NCBI GenBank assembly: GCA_944390725.1
Contig: CALXQU010000005.1
Span: 1 to 64,000, forward strand
DNA: 64,000 bases
Reading direction: 5' to 3'
Source of the DNA: an uncultured Spirochaetaceae bacterium
GTDB lineage: Bacteria; Spirochaetota; Spirochaetia; Sphaerochaetales; Sphaerochaetaceae
Positions 24,698-34,687 of the stretch are shown piece by piece; position 1 is the first letter of the stretch, and every line of letters starts with the position of its first letter. Under the pieces are notes generated by a model, which was given only the letters and a program-made list of their open reading frames with translations, did not search any database and had not been told where the DNA came from. A program made the position numbers and the translations under genes.

Positions 24698-25073
24698 ATG
24701 GATTATCGAAAAAGACATGGTTGATTTCCTAAACAGCAATCTCGGGATGAAGGTATTCCTTGAGCTTGCTCCCGAAAATGCAAAAGAACCATTTTCGGTG
24801 CTTACAGGAATCACAGTCGGAGCTGTAAGATCTCTCTGCTTCTTCCATCCGACCTTCCAGCTCGACATATTCGGGAAAAATGCGGCTGAAGCGATATCCA
24901 GAGCTGAAAAAGCGGTTCTGAAGCTTAACGGCACGGATGCTGAGTACGGCTCTACCCTCTTCGATTCGATACGGGCCGAGCGTGTTAGCCTCATACATGT
25001 AGAGGATGGCAGCTGGAAGGCTCCCATCGAAATCACTGCAAACTGCATAAGGAGAAAAAACAATGTCCAGTGA
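24687..25073 (+). CDS. Tail completion / terminator protein
   Basis: 128-residue protein with a likely TTG start at 24687, eight bases after GGGAGG. It occupies the slot of tail-terminator proteins (gp17/gpU type) between gp10 and the tail tube, and its alpha-beta pattern (FHPTFQLDIFGKNAAEAISRAEKAVLKL) matches that fold. These proteins cap the tail tube. Confidence 0.65.
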   Translation: METEWIIEKDMVDFLNSNLGMKVFLELAPENAKEPFSVLTGITVGAVRSLCFFHPTFQLDIFGKNAAEAISRAEKAVLKLNGTDAEYGSTLFDSIRAERVSLIHVEDGSWKAPIEITANCIRRKNNVQ

Positions 25074-25869
25074 ACTCAAAAGCAAATACGCAGGCGTACA
25101 TATCCCCTGCGGCTGCACAATCTCGGTCGGGAACGATGAGGACAGCCTCGTTGATATCGGAGTCATCCCAGAGGAAACAGACACCACGCTCAACATCACC
25201 TATGAGGTACAGACTGTCATGGGCTCAAAGCGTGAGAAGGTTCTTGAGTATGTAAGAAACATGGCCGCCGAAGGAACAAGCGCCATCTATCAGGTGAACC
25301 TGAAGCTTCTGAACGAACTCTTCGGAGGAGTCATGGATATCGAGGAATCAAAAGGAACAGAGGTTCCAAGCGCAACATATAAGATTGCAAAAGGCTATTC
25401 CAAGGAGACGATCTACGTTCTTCCTGGGCAGAACGCAGATGGAACAGCACAGACCATCTCGAAGATCAACGATGGAACAGAGGATCTCACAGAAGATGTG
25501 GATTATGTCCAGGTAAAGAATGCCGATGGGAAATGGGGTGTTATGCTTCTTTCGGCCGCCACCGCAACCGAAGAGCTCACAATCACCTACTCCTATACGC
25601 CGGCTGCCTATATCGATGCATATATGGGTGACAGTGTCCGCCAGATCACATCAAAGATGATCCGCTTCTCGAAGGAATACGGCGGAAAGAAATTCTGGGT
25701 GGATCTGTTCTCTGCAAAGGCAACCAATGGTCTACAGATTGGATTCCCTGCTTCTTCTGCAGATACCCCGATGTCTATTCCTCTGACCATCACAGGAGAA
25801 CTCGATGTGACAAGGGAGGCAGGCAAGCAGCTCCTGAGGATCCATGACGAGATCGGGGTTGAAGTCTGA
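25063..25869 (+). CDS. Major tail tube protein
   Basis: 268-residue beta-rich protein. A central repeat-like domain (VDYVQVKNADGKWGVMLLS, TYSYTPAAYIDAYMGD) and a C-terminal segment on type-specific antigens fit siphophage tail tube subunits. It lies between the terminator protein and the tail assembly chaperone, the canonical site. It forms the flexible tail. Confidence 0.8.
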   Translation: MSSELKSKYAGVHIPCGCTISVGNDEDSLVDIGVIPEETDTTLNITYEVQTVMGSKREKVLEYVRNMAAEGTSAIYQVNLKLLNELFGGVMDIEESKGTEVPSATYKIAKGYSKETIYVLPGQNADGTAQTISKINDGTEDLTEDVDYVQVKNADGKWGVMLLSAATATEELTITYSYTPAAYIDAYMGDSVRQITSKMIRFSKEYGGKKFWVDLFSAKATNGLQIGFPASSADTPMSIPLTITGELDVTREAGKQLLRIHDEIGVEV

Positions 25870-26501
25870 TGGAGAGATATTTTGATCTCAATGGCCGTGA
25901 GAAATGCATCACGGCCGTAATATCCGTAGGAGACCATTCGTTCCGTATCAGCCGTGTTGTAATAGCTGTCAGAGTCCTCTACTCCAATCACATAAAGGAA
26001 ATGGGAGATCTCCTGCAGAGGCTTTCAAAGCTCGACGCGAAAGACGCCGACAGCGAAGAAGCCCAGAGGCTTTCGGCAGAAGCCGAGGAATTCGCAAAGA
26101 GGAAGCTGGATCTATACAGCAAGATCATCAGGCTGCTTCTTGAGAAGAATGGATATGAATACGACCAGGAATGGTGGGAAGAGAATACGGACGAACTCGA
26201 TATGAGGACTTTCATCGAAAAGTGCCTAACAAAAGATGCGCCGACTGATGGGAGTAAAAAAAAAAGAAACACCGGAAAGATAGATTACGACCGGCTTCTC
26301 TATGCTTTAGGACGGGTGTTTCCTTACATAACCCCGTCCTATTTCTATGAGGAGATGGATACGTTCGACCTGAATAAGGCAATCTCCTGCATGGATCCAA
26401 AAGCATATCTTGAATGCTTCCCGGAAGCCCGGATGGAAAAGGACAGAAAAGCAATAGACGAAGCCGTCAGTCTCGGTGTCATAAGGAAGGACAATATATG
26501 A
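25869..26501 (+). CDS. Tail assembly chaperone with A10 slippery run
   Basis: 210-residue chaperone that would coat the tape measure during tail assembly. The first 130 residues are the gpG-like part. A run of ten A (26256-26265) lies exactly at the border to a C-terminal part (about 135-210, IDYDRLLYALGRVFPYITPSYF), which resembles gpT. The unshifted frame gives the long product. A +1 shift stops after about six codons (TAG) and a -1 shift after about 27. Slippage here would make the short form. Usually the long form needs the shift, so the logic may be reversed. Confidence 0.8.
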   Translation: MERYFDLNGREKCITAVISVGDHSFRISRVVIAVRVLYSNHIKEMGDLLQRLSKLDAKDADSEEAQRLSAEAEEFAKRKLDLYSKIIRLLLEKNGYEYDQEWWEENTDELDMRTFIEKCLTKDAPTDGSKKKRNTGKIDYDRLLYALGRVFPYITPSYFYEEMDTFDLNKAISCMDPKAYLECFPEARMEKDRKAIDEAVSLGVIRKDNI

Positions 26502-29500
26502 GCAATATCCTCGGAAGACTCTATTACATAATCACTGGCGATACCACAGCCCTGGATAGGAGTCTCTCGGCAAGCAGGAAAGAGATGCGGGCTCTCGGGA
26601 CGCAGCTGAACGAAACCAGCAGAAGCATACTTGCATTCGCGAAAGGAACAATTACTGCAGTCCTGATAAAATCACTCACCGAAGCTGCCTCCAGAGCCGA
26701 GGAGATGCAGAACAGATTCGATACCGTCTTCCGGGGAATCAATGCAGAGGTTGAGGAATGGGCCAATACATATGCAGAGGCCACCAGCAGAGGAAGGCTC
26801 GAAACGATGGAGTTCCTCGCCTCCCAGCAGGATATAAGAACCGGATTCGGAGATACTGCAGAAGGCGCTGCGGAATTCTCAAAGGCGGTTGTTGGAATAA
26901 CGAATGACCTTGCCTCATTTGCCAATGTTCCCGTACCTGAAGCAATCGCCGCAGTCAACTCTGGTTTAAACGGCGAATTCGAGGCTTTAAGACGCCTCGG
27001 AATCGGTTTAAACGTGGCTATCCTGAACCAGATGGAATATGCCGAGTCCATCGGCAAGACATGGGACGAGATGGACAACCTGGAACGCCAGGAAGCAATA
27101 CTATCAGGAATCGTCACTCAGTCAGGGAATGCTCTCCATCAGAACATAACGATGTGGGAGGATTATGACTATACTCTTGGCGATGCCGCTGTCACTGCAG
27201 GCAGCTTCGCTAATCAGATGCAGGGTTTCACGCAGACTCTCACTGACTTCAAGGCCGAAATCGGTGACGAGCTTCTGCCGATTGCGACGGAGATGCTCGG
27301 CTCCGTTACAAATCTAATGAGAGGATTCAATGACCTTGATGATGCGATGCAGACAACCATAGTCTCCGCAGCGGCTGCAGGGGCTGCATTCCTTGCAATC
27401 GGCGGCCCCCTCGGCATTGCCGTTGGCGCTGTCGCAGGACTGGCGATAGGCTTATCCAATATAAAGACCTCGACGGAAAGGCTTGAGGATGCTACGGATT
27501 CCCTTTCATCCGCAACAAGCGAATACAAGAAGATAATCAACGACCTCAGCGGAGATACATCGAATCTTACCGAACAGGAACGGGCTCTTCTCGAAGTGAG
27601 AGCCGATCTTGCCAGGAATAAGGCAATTTCCGCGATATCCGATCTTGCTGAAGCGTGGAACGACAATTCAAAGAAGATCCAGAAAGCAGTCAAAGCAGAA
27701 GCCCAGGCGCAGGCCGAATTCGATGCACTTTTCCTTCTCCAGAATGAAGGCCTTGATGGTGTTGTCAGGAAATATAAGGAGTTTGAGGATAAGAGCCTTG
27801 ACGATCTCGATGATTATGACAGAGCTCTATCCATGAAGCTATGGGATATCCAGAGCAGGCCTGGAGTATATCTTCTCCCCCTCGAGGATCTGGTAACCTC
27901 TGCTTCTGCAGCATTTACTGAAGCGTCAGGAAAAGCAGCAGAGGCACTCTCAACGATAGGTCTTGGCGTGAATGAAGCAGCGATAGCTTACAATGCCGGG
28001 CTTCTTGATCTTACAGCATATTCAGTAGCCTACCCTGAGCTGACGGAGAGGATACTTGAAACTGCAGAAGCAATGAAAAACGCGGAGGAATCCACCGAGG
28101 AGACGGCAGAATCAATGCTTGCAGCAGCTTCCGCAACACGTCAATGGCGCGATGCCCTTAGGGAACAGAATGCGGAGATGCTGGAAGCGGCTGGGGCCCA
28201 CAGGGAAGCCTATGATCTGAAGATGCAGATGCTCTCAGATGAACAGGCCATGGCATTGAGAGAGCTGGCTGTGGATTCCCAGATAATACAGAGCGGAGAA
28301 AGTGTTACGGATCTCTCTATAGAAGAGCTCAGGAAAAGACTCAGCGCCAACAAAGAGACGAATGCCGAGATGCTTGCCCAGGACCAGTTCTATGCAAACG
28401 AAAGAGTCAGGCTCTGGGAGGATATGTGGAATAAGACAAACAGCGGAAATGAGCCGGAAGATACTGAAGACAAAAGCACATCGAACAGCTATGAGGCTAT
28501 GCTGCAGAGACAGCAGGCCGCTTTGGAGAACGCAGCTGCTGCCGAAATGGAAAGGAACGGGCAGTATGAAGAAGCTCTCTGGATCAGGAAGCAGCTCATC
28601 GAGGAAGAAAGAAGCCTGGCAATCACTGCAGCCGAAGAGAGGATAGAAGCGGGAATATCATCCGCAGAGGAAATCAATTCCATAAATGCATATTACGATC
28701 AGGAGATAATCTCTGCAGAAGAGGAATCCGCGAGAAGGCAGATTGAAGCCGAAAAACAGAAGACGGAAGAAATCAAAGCCCTGAATAAGGAGATGTTCTC
28801 ATCCATCCTCTCATTTGCCTCTAGCTTCTCATCTGCCATAGGCGACGTCTATTCAGCAATTACAGAGCGCAGACTGCAGCAGATTGACGATGAAACAGAT
28901 GCAACGCTCGAAGCCCTTGGGCTTCAGGAAGACACGGAACTGGAGAAGCTTCAGAAGGAATATACAGAAGCCGTAAAGAACGGTGATATGGAGCTTGCCC
29001 AGGAAAAGGAAAGAGAAATACAGAGAACACAGATCGAGGAAGAGGCCGAGGAACGGAAGAGAAAGCTTCAGAGAGAAGAAGCGGAGAGGTCGAAGGCTCT
29101 TGCTATCTTCCAGGCAACTATCGATACCCTCGCCTCTGTAGTCGGCTTCATGTCGGATCCGGGCGGCTGGGCTGGAATAGCGATGTCTGCAATGGCCGCA
29201 GCGACAGGAGCTGCACAGATTGCAGCAATCGCTGCAGAACCCCTTCCTTCATATGCTGTCGGTGCTGTGGATATAAACGAGGATCAGATTGCCCAGCTGC
29301 ATCAGGGAGAACTTGTTGTCCCGAAGACTTTTGCCGAAGGAATCAGGGATGGAGATATATCCATCGGAGGATCTGAATCAAAGGTCGAGGTAACCATCAT
29401 AAACAATACCGGAGCTGTTGCGACTGCCGAAAGGGTTGACAACGGCGATATTACCCAGCTGAAGATAACCATAGGCGAAACAATCGCTTCAGAGATAGCA

Positions 29501-29566
29501 AAGGGACGCCTCGATTCAGCGATGACAAGGAGATTCAATATTACAAGGAGGAACCAGCGTGGCTGA
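26498..29566 (+). CDS. Tape measure protein
   Basis: 1022-residue protein that sets tail length. The start is the ATG at 26498 (ATGA overlap). Features: N-terminal GRLYYIITGDTTALDRSLSASRKEM repeat-type segment, hydrophobic segments near 270-330 (AAAAGAAFLAIGGPLGIAVGAVAGLAIGL) and long coiled coils (about 680-900). A late AIFQATIDTLASVVGFM segment and the typical ending with VPKTFAEGIRDGD follow. GTTTAAAC occurs twice near 26965 and 27005, but within coding DNA. The tail length should be about 150 nm by the usual 1.5 A per residue rule. Confidence 0.92.
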   Translation: MSNILGRLYYIITGDTTALDRSLSASRKEMRALGTQLNETSRSILAFAKGTITAVLIKSLTEAASRAEEMQNRFDTVFRGINAEVEEWANTYAEATSRGRLETMEFLASQQDIRTGFGDTAEGAAEFSKAVVGITNDLASFANVPVPEAIAAVNSGLNGEFEALRRLGIGLNVAILNQMEYAESIGKTWDEMDNLERQEAILSGIVTQSGNALHQNITMWEDYDYTLGDAAVTAGSFANQMQGFTQTLTDFKAEIGDELLPIATEMLGSVTNLMRGFNDLDDAMQTTIVSAAAAGAAFLAIGGPLGIAVGAVAGLAIGLSNIKTSTERLEDATDSLSSATSEYKKIINDLSGDTSNLTEQERALLEVRADLARNKAISAISDLAEAWNDNSKKIQKAVKAEAQAQAEFDALFLLQNEGLDGVVRKYKEFEDKSLDDLDDYDRALSMKLWDIQSRPGVYLLPLEDLVTSASAAFTEASGKAAEALSTIGLGVNEAAIAYNAGLLDLTAYSVAYPELTERILETAEAMKNAEESTEETAESMLAAASATRQWRDALREQNAEMLEAAGAHREAYDLKMQMLSDEQAMALRELAVDSQIIQSGESVTDLSIEELRKRLSANKETNAEMLAQDQFYANERVRLWEDMWNKTNSGNEPEDTEDKSTSNSYEAMLQRQQAALENAAAAEMERNGQYEEALWIRKQLIEEERSLAITAAEERIEAGISSAEEINSINAYYDQEIISAEEESARRQIEAEKQKTEEIKALNKEMFSSILSFASSFSSAIGDVYSAITERRLQQIDDETDATLEALGLQEDTELEKLQKEYTEAVKNGDMELAQEKEREIQRTQIEEEAEERKRKLQREEAERSKALAIFQATIDTLASVVGFMSDPGGWAGIAMSAMAAATGAAQIAAIAAEPLPSYAVGAVDINEDQIAQLHQGELVVPKTFAEGIRDGDISIGGSESKVEVTIINNTGAVATAERVDNGDITQLKITIGETIASEIAKGRLDSAMTRRFNITRRNQRG

Positions 29567-29906
29567 TATAACATGGCCTGAAACACTTCCATATCTTCTC
29601 GCGGGATGGTCTATGAAGCCATCCGATAACGTCATGCGATCCCAGCCTGAAAGAGGTCCTGCGAAAACAAGGCGCAAGACAACAGCGAAAACAAAGAACT
29701 ACTCCGGTTCAATATATCTATCATCATCACAGCTTGATACTTTCCTCAGCTTTGCAGAGGACACAATCAAAGACTGCTCGCTGTCATTTCTCTTTCCCGA
29801 CTATATGACTAATGAATTCGCCTCCGCAAGAATCACGAGCTATACGGTAAACCATGATGGCCGGAATGGTTTTGAGGTGGCTATAGAACTGGAGGTGCTT
29901 CCATGA
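29559..29906 (+). CDS. Minor tail protein (lambda gpM-like)
   Basis: 115-residue protein with a GTG start in the tape-measure stop (GTGGCTGA). WPETLPYLLAGWSMKPSDNVMRS opens it, and it ends in a beta strand pattern. Order M-L-K-J follows lambda tails. It joins the tail tip to the tape measure. Confidence 0.7.
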   Translation: MADITWPETLPYLLAGWSMKPSDNVMRSQPERGPAKTRRKTTAKTKNYSGSIYLSSSQLDTFLSFAEDTIKDCSLSFLFPDYMTNEFASARITSYTVNHDGRNGFEVAIELEVLP

Positions 29907-30352
29907 ATGACAGGATACTCGGAGAGATACAGTCAGAATCTTCTTCGATATGCATAACCGAAACAGCAAGGATAACATGGGACGGAGGAGAACTCCGGCT
30001 GGTTAACAACAATGAGGGGATAACGGTAGATGACGAGGATTATTCGCCATGCGGATTTTCCTTCACCCCGCCTTCTGCCTCTGGAAGAGATGGGGAGATA
30101 ACCATAGACGATACCGATGGAAGCCTGACTTACATCCTTCAGCAAGTGGAGAAAATGCAGGTAGAGGTCTCGATAATAGATGCGGAAGCCCCTGAATACC
30201 CTCTGGATGGACCCGTTGATTTCGACGTTGATTCGTTCTCATCATCCTCGGAGGGCTCCTGTACCCTAACCCTTTCATCAAGGTCAAAGCTTTCATATGG
30301 TCTTTCCAAGCTCACATATTCGGCGAAGATATTCCCAGGTCTTTTCGGATGA
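29903..30352 (+). CDS. Minor tail protein, DUF1833/gpL-like
   Basis: 149-residue protein with SICITETARITWDGGELRLVNNNEGITVDDEDYSPCGFSF, which matches the N-terminal pattern of DUF1833 tail proteins. A variable middle and SSSSEGSCTLTLSSRSKLS near the end follow. It lies in the L position and overlaps both neighbours. Confidence 0.7.
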   Translation: MNDRILGEIQSESSSICITETARITWDGGELRLVNNNEGITVDDEDYSPCGFSFTPPSASGRDGEITIDDTDGSLTYILQQVEKMQVEVSIIDAEAPEYPLDGPVDFDVDSFSSSSEGSCTLTLSSRSKLSYGLSKLTYSAKIFPGLFG

Positions 30353-30702
30353 AGATAGAGGAATACCTGAGGATCCCATATAAGAAGAACGGCAGGGATA
30401 TGAACGGTGCCGACTGCTATGGATTTGCAAGGATCATAATGGAAAAGGAAGCTGGATTCCAGATGCCTATTCTGGATGGAAGGACTGCAGCTGAAGCGGA
30501 GGATTTCAGCCTGTACGAGGAGATACCAGAGCCAGAAGAGCTTTCTCTGGTATTCCTTCACGGAGGGCCCTTCGGAGCGGCGCATATTGCGGTTTATACG
30601 GAAGGCGCTCTTCTCCATATGAGCGAAAAAGGACCCTGCAGCCAGGACTGGAAAAGATTCAGGAGATATGCAAAAGCAATCTATAGGCCCCGGAGATACT
30701 AA
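30349..30702 (+). CDS. NlpC/P60 tail peptidase (gpK-like)
   Basis: 117-residue cysteine peptidase. The nucleophile Cys is in GADCYGF (about 23), and His is in AAHIAVY (about 79) with a second His at about 90. These tail-tip enzymes cut peptidoglycan peptides during DNA entry. The domain is the short stand-alone form, without the extra Mov34-type half seen in lambda K. With no separate endolysin seen, a role in lysis cannot be ruled out. Confidence 0.85.
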   Translation: MKIEEYLRIPYKKNGRDMNGADCYGFARIIMEKEAGFQMPILDGRTAAEAEDFSLYEEIPEPEELSLVFLHGGPFGAAHIAVYTEGALLHMSEKGPCSQDWKRFRRYAKAIYRPRRY

Positions 30703-30740
30703 GAAAAGAGACCGCCTCCGAATCGTACTATTGAATTGCC

Positions 30741-33700
30741 ATGATCACGGTAAGGATAACAAGGAACATATTCAGAGGCGAGTACGAATGCGTCAGGCTC
30801 CAAGGCACAATGTTTGCTTCGGATCTGAAGAAAGAACTGGGGATTACCTCTGCCTCTCTCTTCAGACGGGGAAAACCGCTAGATGATAAGGATATCGTAT
30901 CTGACGGGGATTTCATAATCGCCCAGATAATACCGAAGGGGATGACGACCGCAACGGCCATAATCCTTGCTTTCTCCATTGTTGCAGCAGTAGCCAGCAT
31001 CGGCATCACGATGAGCATGCTCTCATCAATTCCTTCAATGAAGAAGCTGCAGACAAATCCTTCTCTCAGAGGTTCAACGAACTCTGCCAGAAAGAATCAG
31101 ATGCTTCCGATCCTTCTTGGAAAGCATCGTGTATATCCGGATATTGCCGCACTCCCCTTTTCCCGCTATGAAGATAATGACCAATATCTCAGACAGCTGT
31201 TCTGCTTCGGATACCGCAATGCAAGCATAGATGAGTCCACGCTGAAGATCGGAGAGACTCTCCTAGAAAAATACAAGGACTACACAATCGGAGAATCATT
31301 CGATGATCTCTATAGTCAGCGCTGCATCGAAAGCTCAATCAGCCTCAAGCTCTCCAATGACGGAGAGCCGGAAGCCATTGAGAGGACAACAGCATCCAAT
31401 ACATGGAAAATCTGCATCGGCATTATGGCCCCATCCGGAATAAGCGGAGAAGATGACGAGACAGCGGATGTAGGAATCAGAATTGAATACAGGATATCCG
31501 GAAGCGAAAGCTGGACAACAGCTGCAGAGGAAACGCTATCCCTGAACTGCGATAAATTCCGGAAGATGTATGAGATTACCCCGTCTTCCCCTGGAACTTT
31601 CGATGTAAGGGTTACAAGAACAAACGCAGAGAGCGACAGTGCTTCCGTAATCGATACGGTTTATCTTGATGTCATGCAGAGCTGGACACAGGATTCAAAA
31701 GGCTCGAAGGATCCTGTCATCAATCCGGAAAGATTCAGCTTGCTATCTCTTGAACTAAGAGCCACGGATCAGCTTAACGGAATCATTGACGAGCTCAACG
31801 CAGTATGCACGCTACGGGCAAGGATATATAAAGGACAAGGAACAGGACCGGAAGCATGGGCAACGGGAGATGCAACTAACCCGGCTGCAGTAATCCTGTA
31901 TCTTCTTACAGACCAGTACGCCAATCCTTCTCCTCTATCCGATGATGAAATAGTCTGGGATGAATTCGAGGCATTCTATGAATACTGCGAAGATCATGAT
32001 TTCCAGTGCAATGCATATATCTCCTCCGAGGATTACAGCATAGAGGATATCTGTGGTTTTATAGCTGAATCAAATCTCGCACAAATCCGGCATGCAGGAA
32101 GGAAGGTCGGTATAACAGTCGATGCCGCCGTTAATCACTACACGCAGCTGTTCACTCCTCGGAATGCATGGAATTTCTCAGTACAGAGATCATTCAGCCA
32201 GGATATCAGGTATTTCAGAATAAAATACATAGATGCTTCCATAGGCTATGAGGAGACGGAACGCACTGTCTCGCTGGATACAGAGGGAAACATAGTATTC
32301 GACGCTCCGGTTCCCGATGATGAATCCGGAACCGAAATAAACCTTGTCGGAGTCACAGACCCAACACACGCAGCTTATGTAGGACGGCAGAGACTCCGCT
32401 CAATATCAAGACAGAAAAGAACCTTCACCTGGACATCTGACGTAGAAGGAATACTCTGCGTTCCGGGCGATGTGGTGCTTCTTGAGCATAACCAGTTCTC
32501 CATCGGACTTGGAGAAGGACGGATTAAACGTATTCTGAAGGATGAAAACGGCCTTGTAAACGGCGTCGAGCTGGACACTCTCCTACCTTTCGAAGGGAGC
32601 AAGGTCTATTCGATGATAATCAGATCGGGAACCAGCATCTCAGAGTCGCTGACAATACGTTCTTATTATGAAGGCGGAAGGATCCTTTATTTCAACACAA
32701 CTCCGAAATATGCGCTGAGAGTCGGAGATCTATGTGCGGTCGGAGAACAGTCAAGGGAAACCATTCCTGTCATGATCACATCGCTGGAACGCGATGAAGA
32801 CAGCAACTGCAAGGTAACAGCTGTCGATTACGATCCAGCAATATATGAGGAAGGAGAGATTCCGCCATATGACCCAGGTATTTCAAAATATCCGGATGCA
32901 GGAGATGTAGGAACCGGCTCACACCTGCCTGATGGATACATACCTCCATCACGGCCAGGCGCTGATGGAGGCGATCCGAGAAGTCTTTTCCAGTATTCAG
33001 CTTCTCCATATATCGCCCCGGATGATGCACAGGCTCTTCTTGTCTGGGGAAGCACCATTCTTGCATGGGGCGGCACGGCCTTTATCCTGGAAACAGGGGA
33101 ATGGACGCCGACAATACCATATCCACCACCGGCCGGAAAACCATATCTCTGGGAGAAATACTGGAGCTATGAGCTTAATGACTGGCAGATCTTCTGCAGA
33201 ACTACTCTTCCAACACCTAGTTTCGAGGTCATCTTCGTACCGATGACCTACCCTCTTACATCCCGAGGATGGACAAAAGGAAATACGAGGATAAGAGCAA
33301 CCTGCAGAAGAGTAAATTCGGATGGCGATATTGTCTGGACGCTTCCTGAAAATATCACATGGAGTCCAGTCAACGACGGGGATATGTCAGTAATCGATAT
33401 ATTCATACCGAACAATCTTGCCTTGCCGACATTCATGGTCGTCTGCTATGTCGAAGGCGTAGACACCAAAGATTACACGCTCTCTGGAATCAGGGAAGGA
33501 CAGGCAGCTCCTGTTTATGGCGGAGTCGTCCAGGCTGGCCATCTCCCGATAAACACAACCGAGGGAGATCTGATCTTCGGGGATCATATCATAGTCGAGA
33601 ACGAAGACGGGACAAGGGATCCTTATTACTGGGATGGAGAAAGATGGGTATTCTTTGATGAGAATACACCTCTCTCTGTTGCATACATGATCCTGCAGAA

Positions 33701-34646
33701 TGTGCTCTGGGATGGAACAAAAGCTCCGGCAACCCAGAACACGGTATCTGCTATCAACGTCTTTGCAAGAAATCTTGCAACCAATACCCTATTCGCATTC
33801 TATGCAAAGATAAGGAATCTTCTCATCGGCGATGGCGGCAATGACTTCTCAGCAGAGATATTCGACTACCAGAATGGACAGAAAGTAAACCCTGTATTCC
33901 GCGTCAAATATGGCGGGAATCCGGTTTTCCAGATCAATCCGCAGACAGGAGACGTCTTTATCGGCCAGCCGGATAATCAGGATAATCCTTCTTCTATCAT
34001 ACGAGGCTTCATGTATGATCGTAGCGAGAATTCCATGCGGTCAGCAGGCAGGAATGTGGAGATAGATGCCTCTGGAATCATACATGCAAAGAACGCCTTC
34101 TTGGAAAATGCCACATTCTCCGGATCTCTCAGAGGTGCAACAGGATCATTTGATGGAGACGTGGAAACGCCATCATTCAGAGCAAAGGAATCTTCATCAT
34201 TAACGTTTTCTGCCAGCATCACCGAGACTGGTGGTTCGGGGCAGACATCTCAGCTAAGGACTGCTTTTGACAATAAGGTAACACCAAACAGGATTTACAG
34301 CTGCTCGATCCCAGAAGCTCCGGAAGTTACTTCCGTGTATTACCTGAAGCAGCCAGCCTCAACATCATATGGTGTAAGCTGGACGTTCTATATGTGGCTG
34401 TTCCTGAATTCGTCCGGCTCAGAGGAATTCAGAATCGGAATCGAAAGCGTTACGCCATGGATATGGGGACCGGAATATCACTACGTCTCAGGGCTCACGC
34501 AGGCATTCTCGATTTCCGTTCAATACGGAACAGGAGGAATCCTAGTCCTGAAGGATCCTCCAAGGGTAGAAGGCAATCTGCTCTATGGGCAGGTCTGGGT
34601 TGATAACGATGGATATGTAAGGGCAAATCTCGGTCCTGTGCAATAA
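30741..34646 (+). CDS. Tail tip / host-specificity protein (gpJ-like)
   Basis: 1301-residue protein. The first 90 residues include an I-like segment with one hydrophobic helix (ATAIILAFSIVAAVASIGITMSML, about 72-95). The following domains (KNQMLPILLGKHRVYPDIAALPF; NVRFYEEEDT-like beta-rich Ig units; HAAYVGRQRLRSISRQKRTFTW) fit gpJ/phage tail-tip central proteins. The last 350 residues (from about 950) hold a phage tail-fibre-type segment with LIGDGGNDFSAEIFDYQNGQK and GRNVEIDASGIIHAKNAFLENATFSGSL, common in distal J proteins. It has no clear ribosome binding site, so it is probably coupled to the preceding gene. Confidence 0.82.
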   Translation: MITVRITRNIFRGEYECVRLQGTMFASDLKKELGITSASLFRRGKPLDDKDIVSDGDFIIAQIIPKGMTTATAIILAFSIVAAVASIGITMSMLSSIPSMKKLQTNPSLRGSTNSARKNQMLPILLGKHRVYPDIAALPFSRYEDNDQYLRQLFCFGYRNASIDESTLKIGETLLEKYKDYTIGESFDDLYSQRCIESSISLKLSNDGEPEAIERTTASNTWKICIGIMAPSGISGEDDETADVGIRIEYRISGSESWTTAAEETLSLNCDKFRKMYEITPSSPGTFDVRVTRTNAESDSASVIDTVYLDVMQSWTQDSKGSKDPVINPERFSLLSLELRATDQLNGIIDELNAVCTLRARIYKGQGTGPEAWATGDATNPAAVILYLLTDQYANPSPLSDDEIVWDEFEAFYEYCEDHDFQCNAYISSEDYSIEDICGFIAESNLAQIRHAGRKVGITVDAAVNHYTQLFTPRNAWNFSVQRSFSQDIRYFRIKYIDASIGYEETERTVSLDTEGNIVFDAPVPDDESGTEINLVGVTDPTHAAYVGRQRLRSISRQKRTFTWTSDVEGILCVPGDVVLLEHNQFSIGLGEGRIKRILKDENGLVNGVELDTLLPFEGSKVYSMIIRSGTSISESLTIRSYYEGGRILYFNTTPKYALRVGDLCAVGEQSRETIPVMITSLERDEDSNCKVTAVDYDPAIYEEGEIPPYDPGISKYPDAGDVGTGSHLPDGYIPPSRPGADGGDPRSLFQYSASPYIAPDDAQALLVWGSTILAWGGTAFILETGEWTPTIPYPPPAGKPYLWEKYWSYELNDWQIFCRTTLPTPSFEVIFVPMTYPLTSRGWTKGNTRIRATCRRVNSDGDIVWTLPENITWSPVNDGDMSVIDIFIPNNLALPTFMVVCYVEGVDTKDYTLSGIREGQAAPVYGGVVQAGHLPINTTEGDLIFGDHIIVENEDGTRDPYYWDGERWVFFDENTPLSVAYMILQNVLWDGTKAPATQNTVSAINVFARNLATNTLFAFYAKIRNLLIGDGGNDFSAEIFDYQNGQKVNPVFRVKYGGNPVFQINPQTGDVFIGQPDNQDNPSSIIRGFMYDRSENSMRSAGRNVEIDASGIIHAKNAFLENATFSGSLRGATGSFDGDVETPSFRAKESSSLTFSASITETGGSGQTSQLRTAFDNKVTPNRIYSCSIPEAPEVTSVYYLKQPASTSYGVSWTFYMWLFLNSSGSEEFRIGIESVTPWIWGPEYHYVSGLTQAFSISVQYGTGGILVLKDPPRVEGNLLYGQVWVDNDGYVRANLGPVQ

Positions 34647-34687
34647 CGGTAAGAACGGGCAGAGGTTTCAGATAGGAGAATTGACAC

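Noticed and set aside
26960..27010. GTTTAAAC copies in the tape measure as transposase sites
   Set aside because: Both are in coding DNA and lack the CGTG flank of the end repeats. Chance is sufficient.
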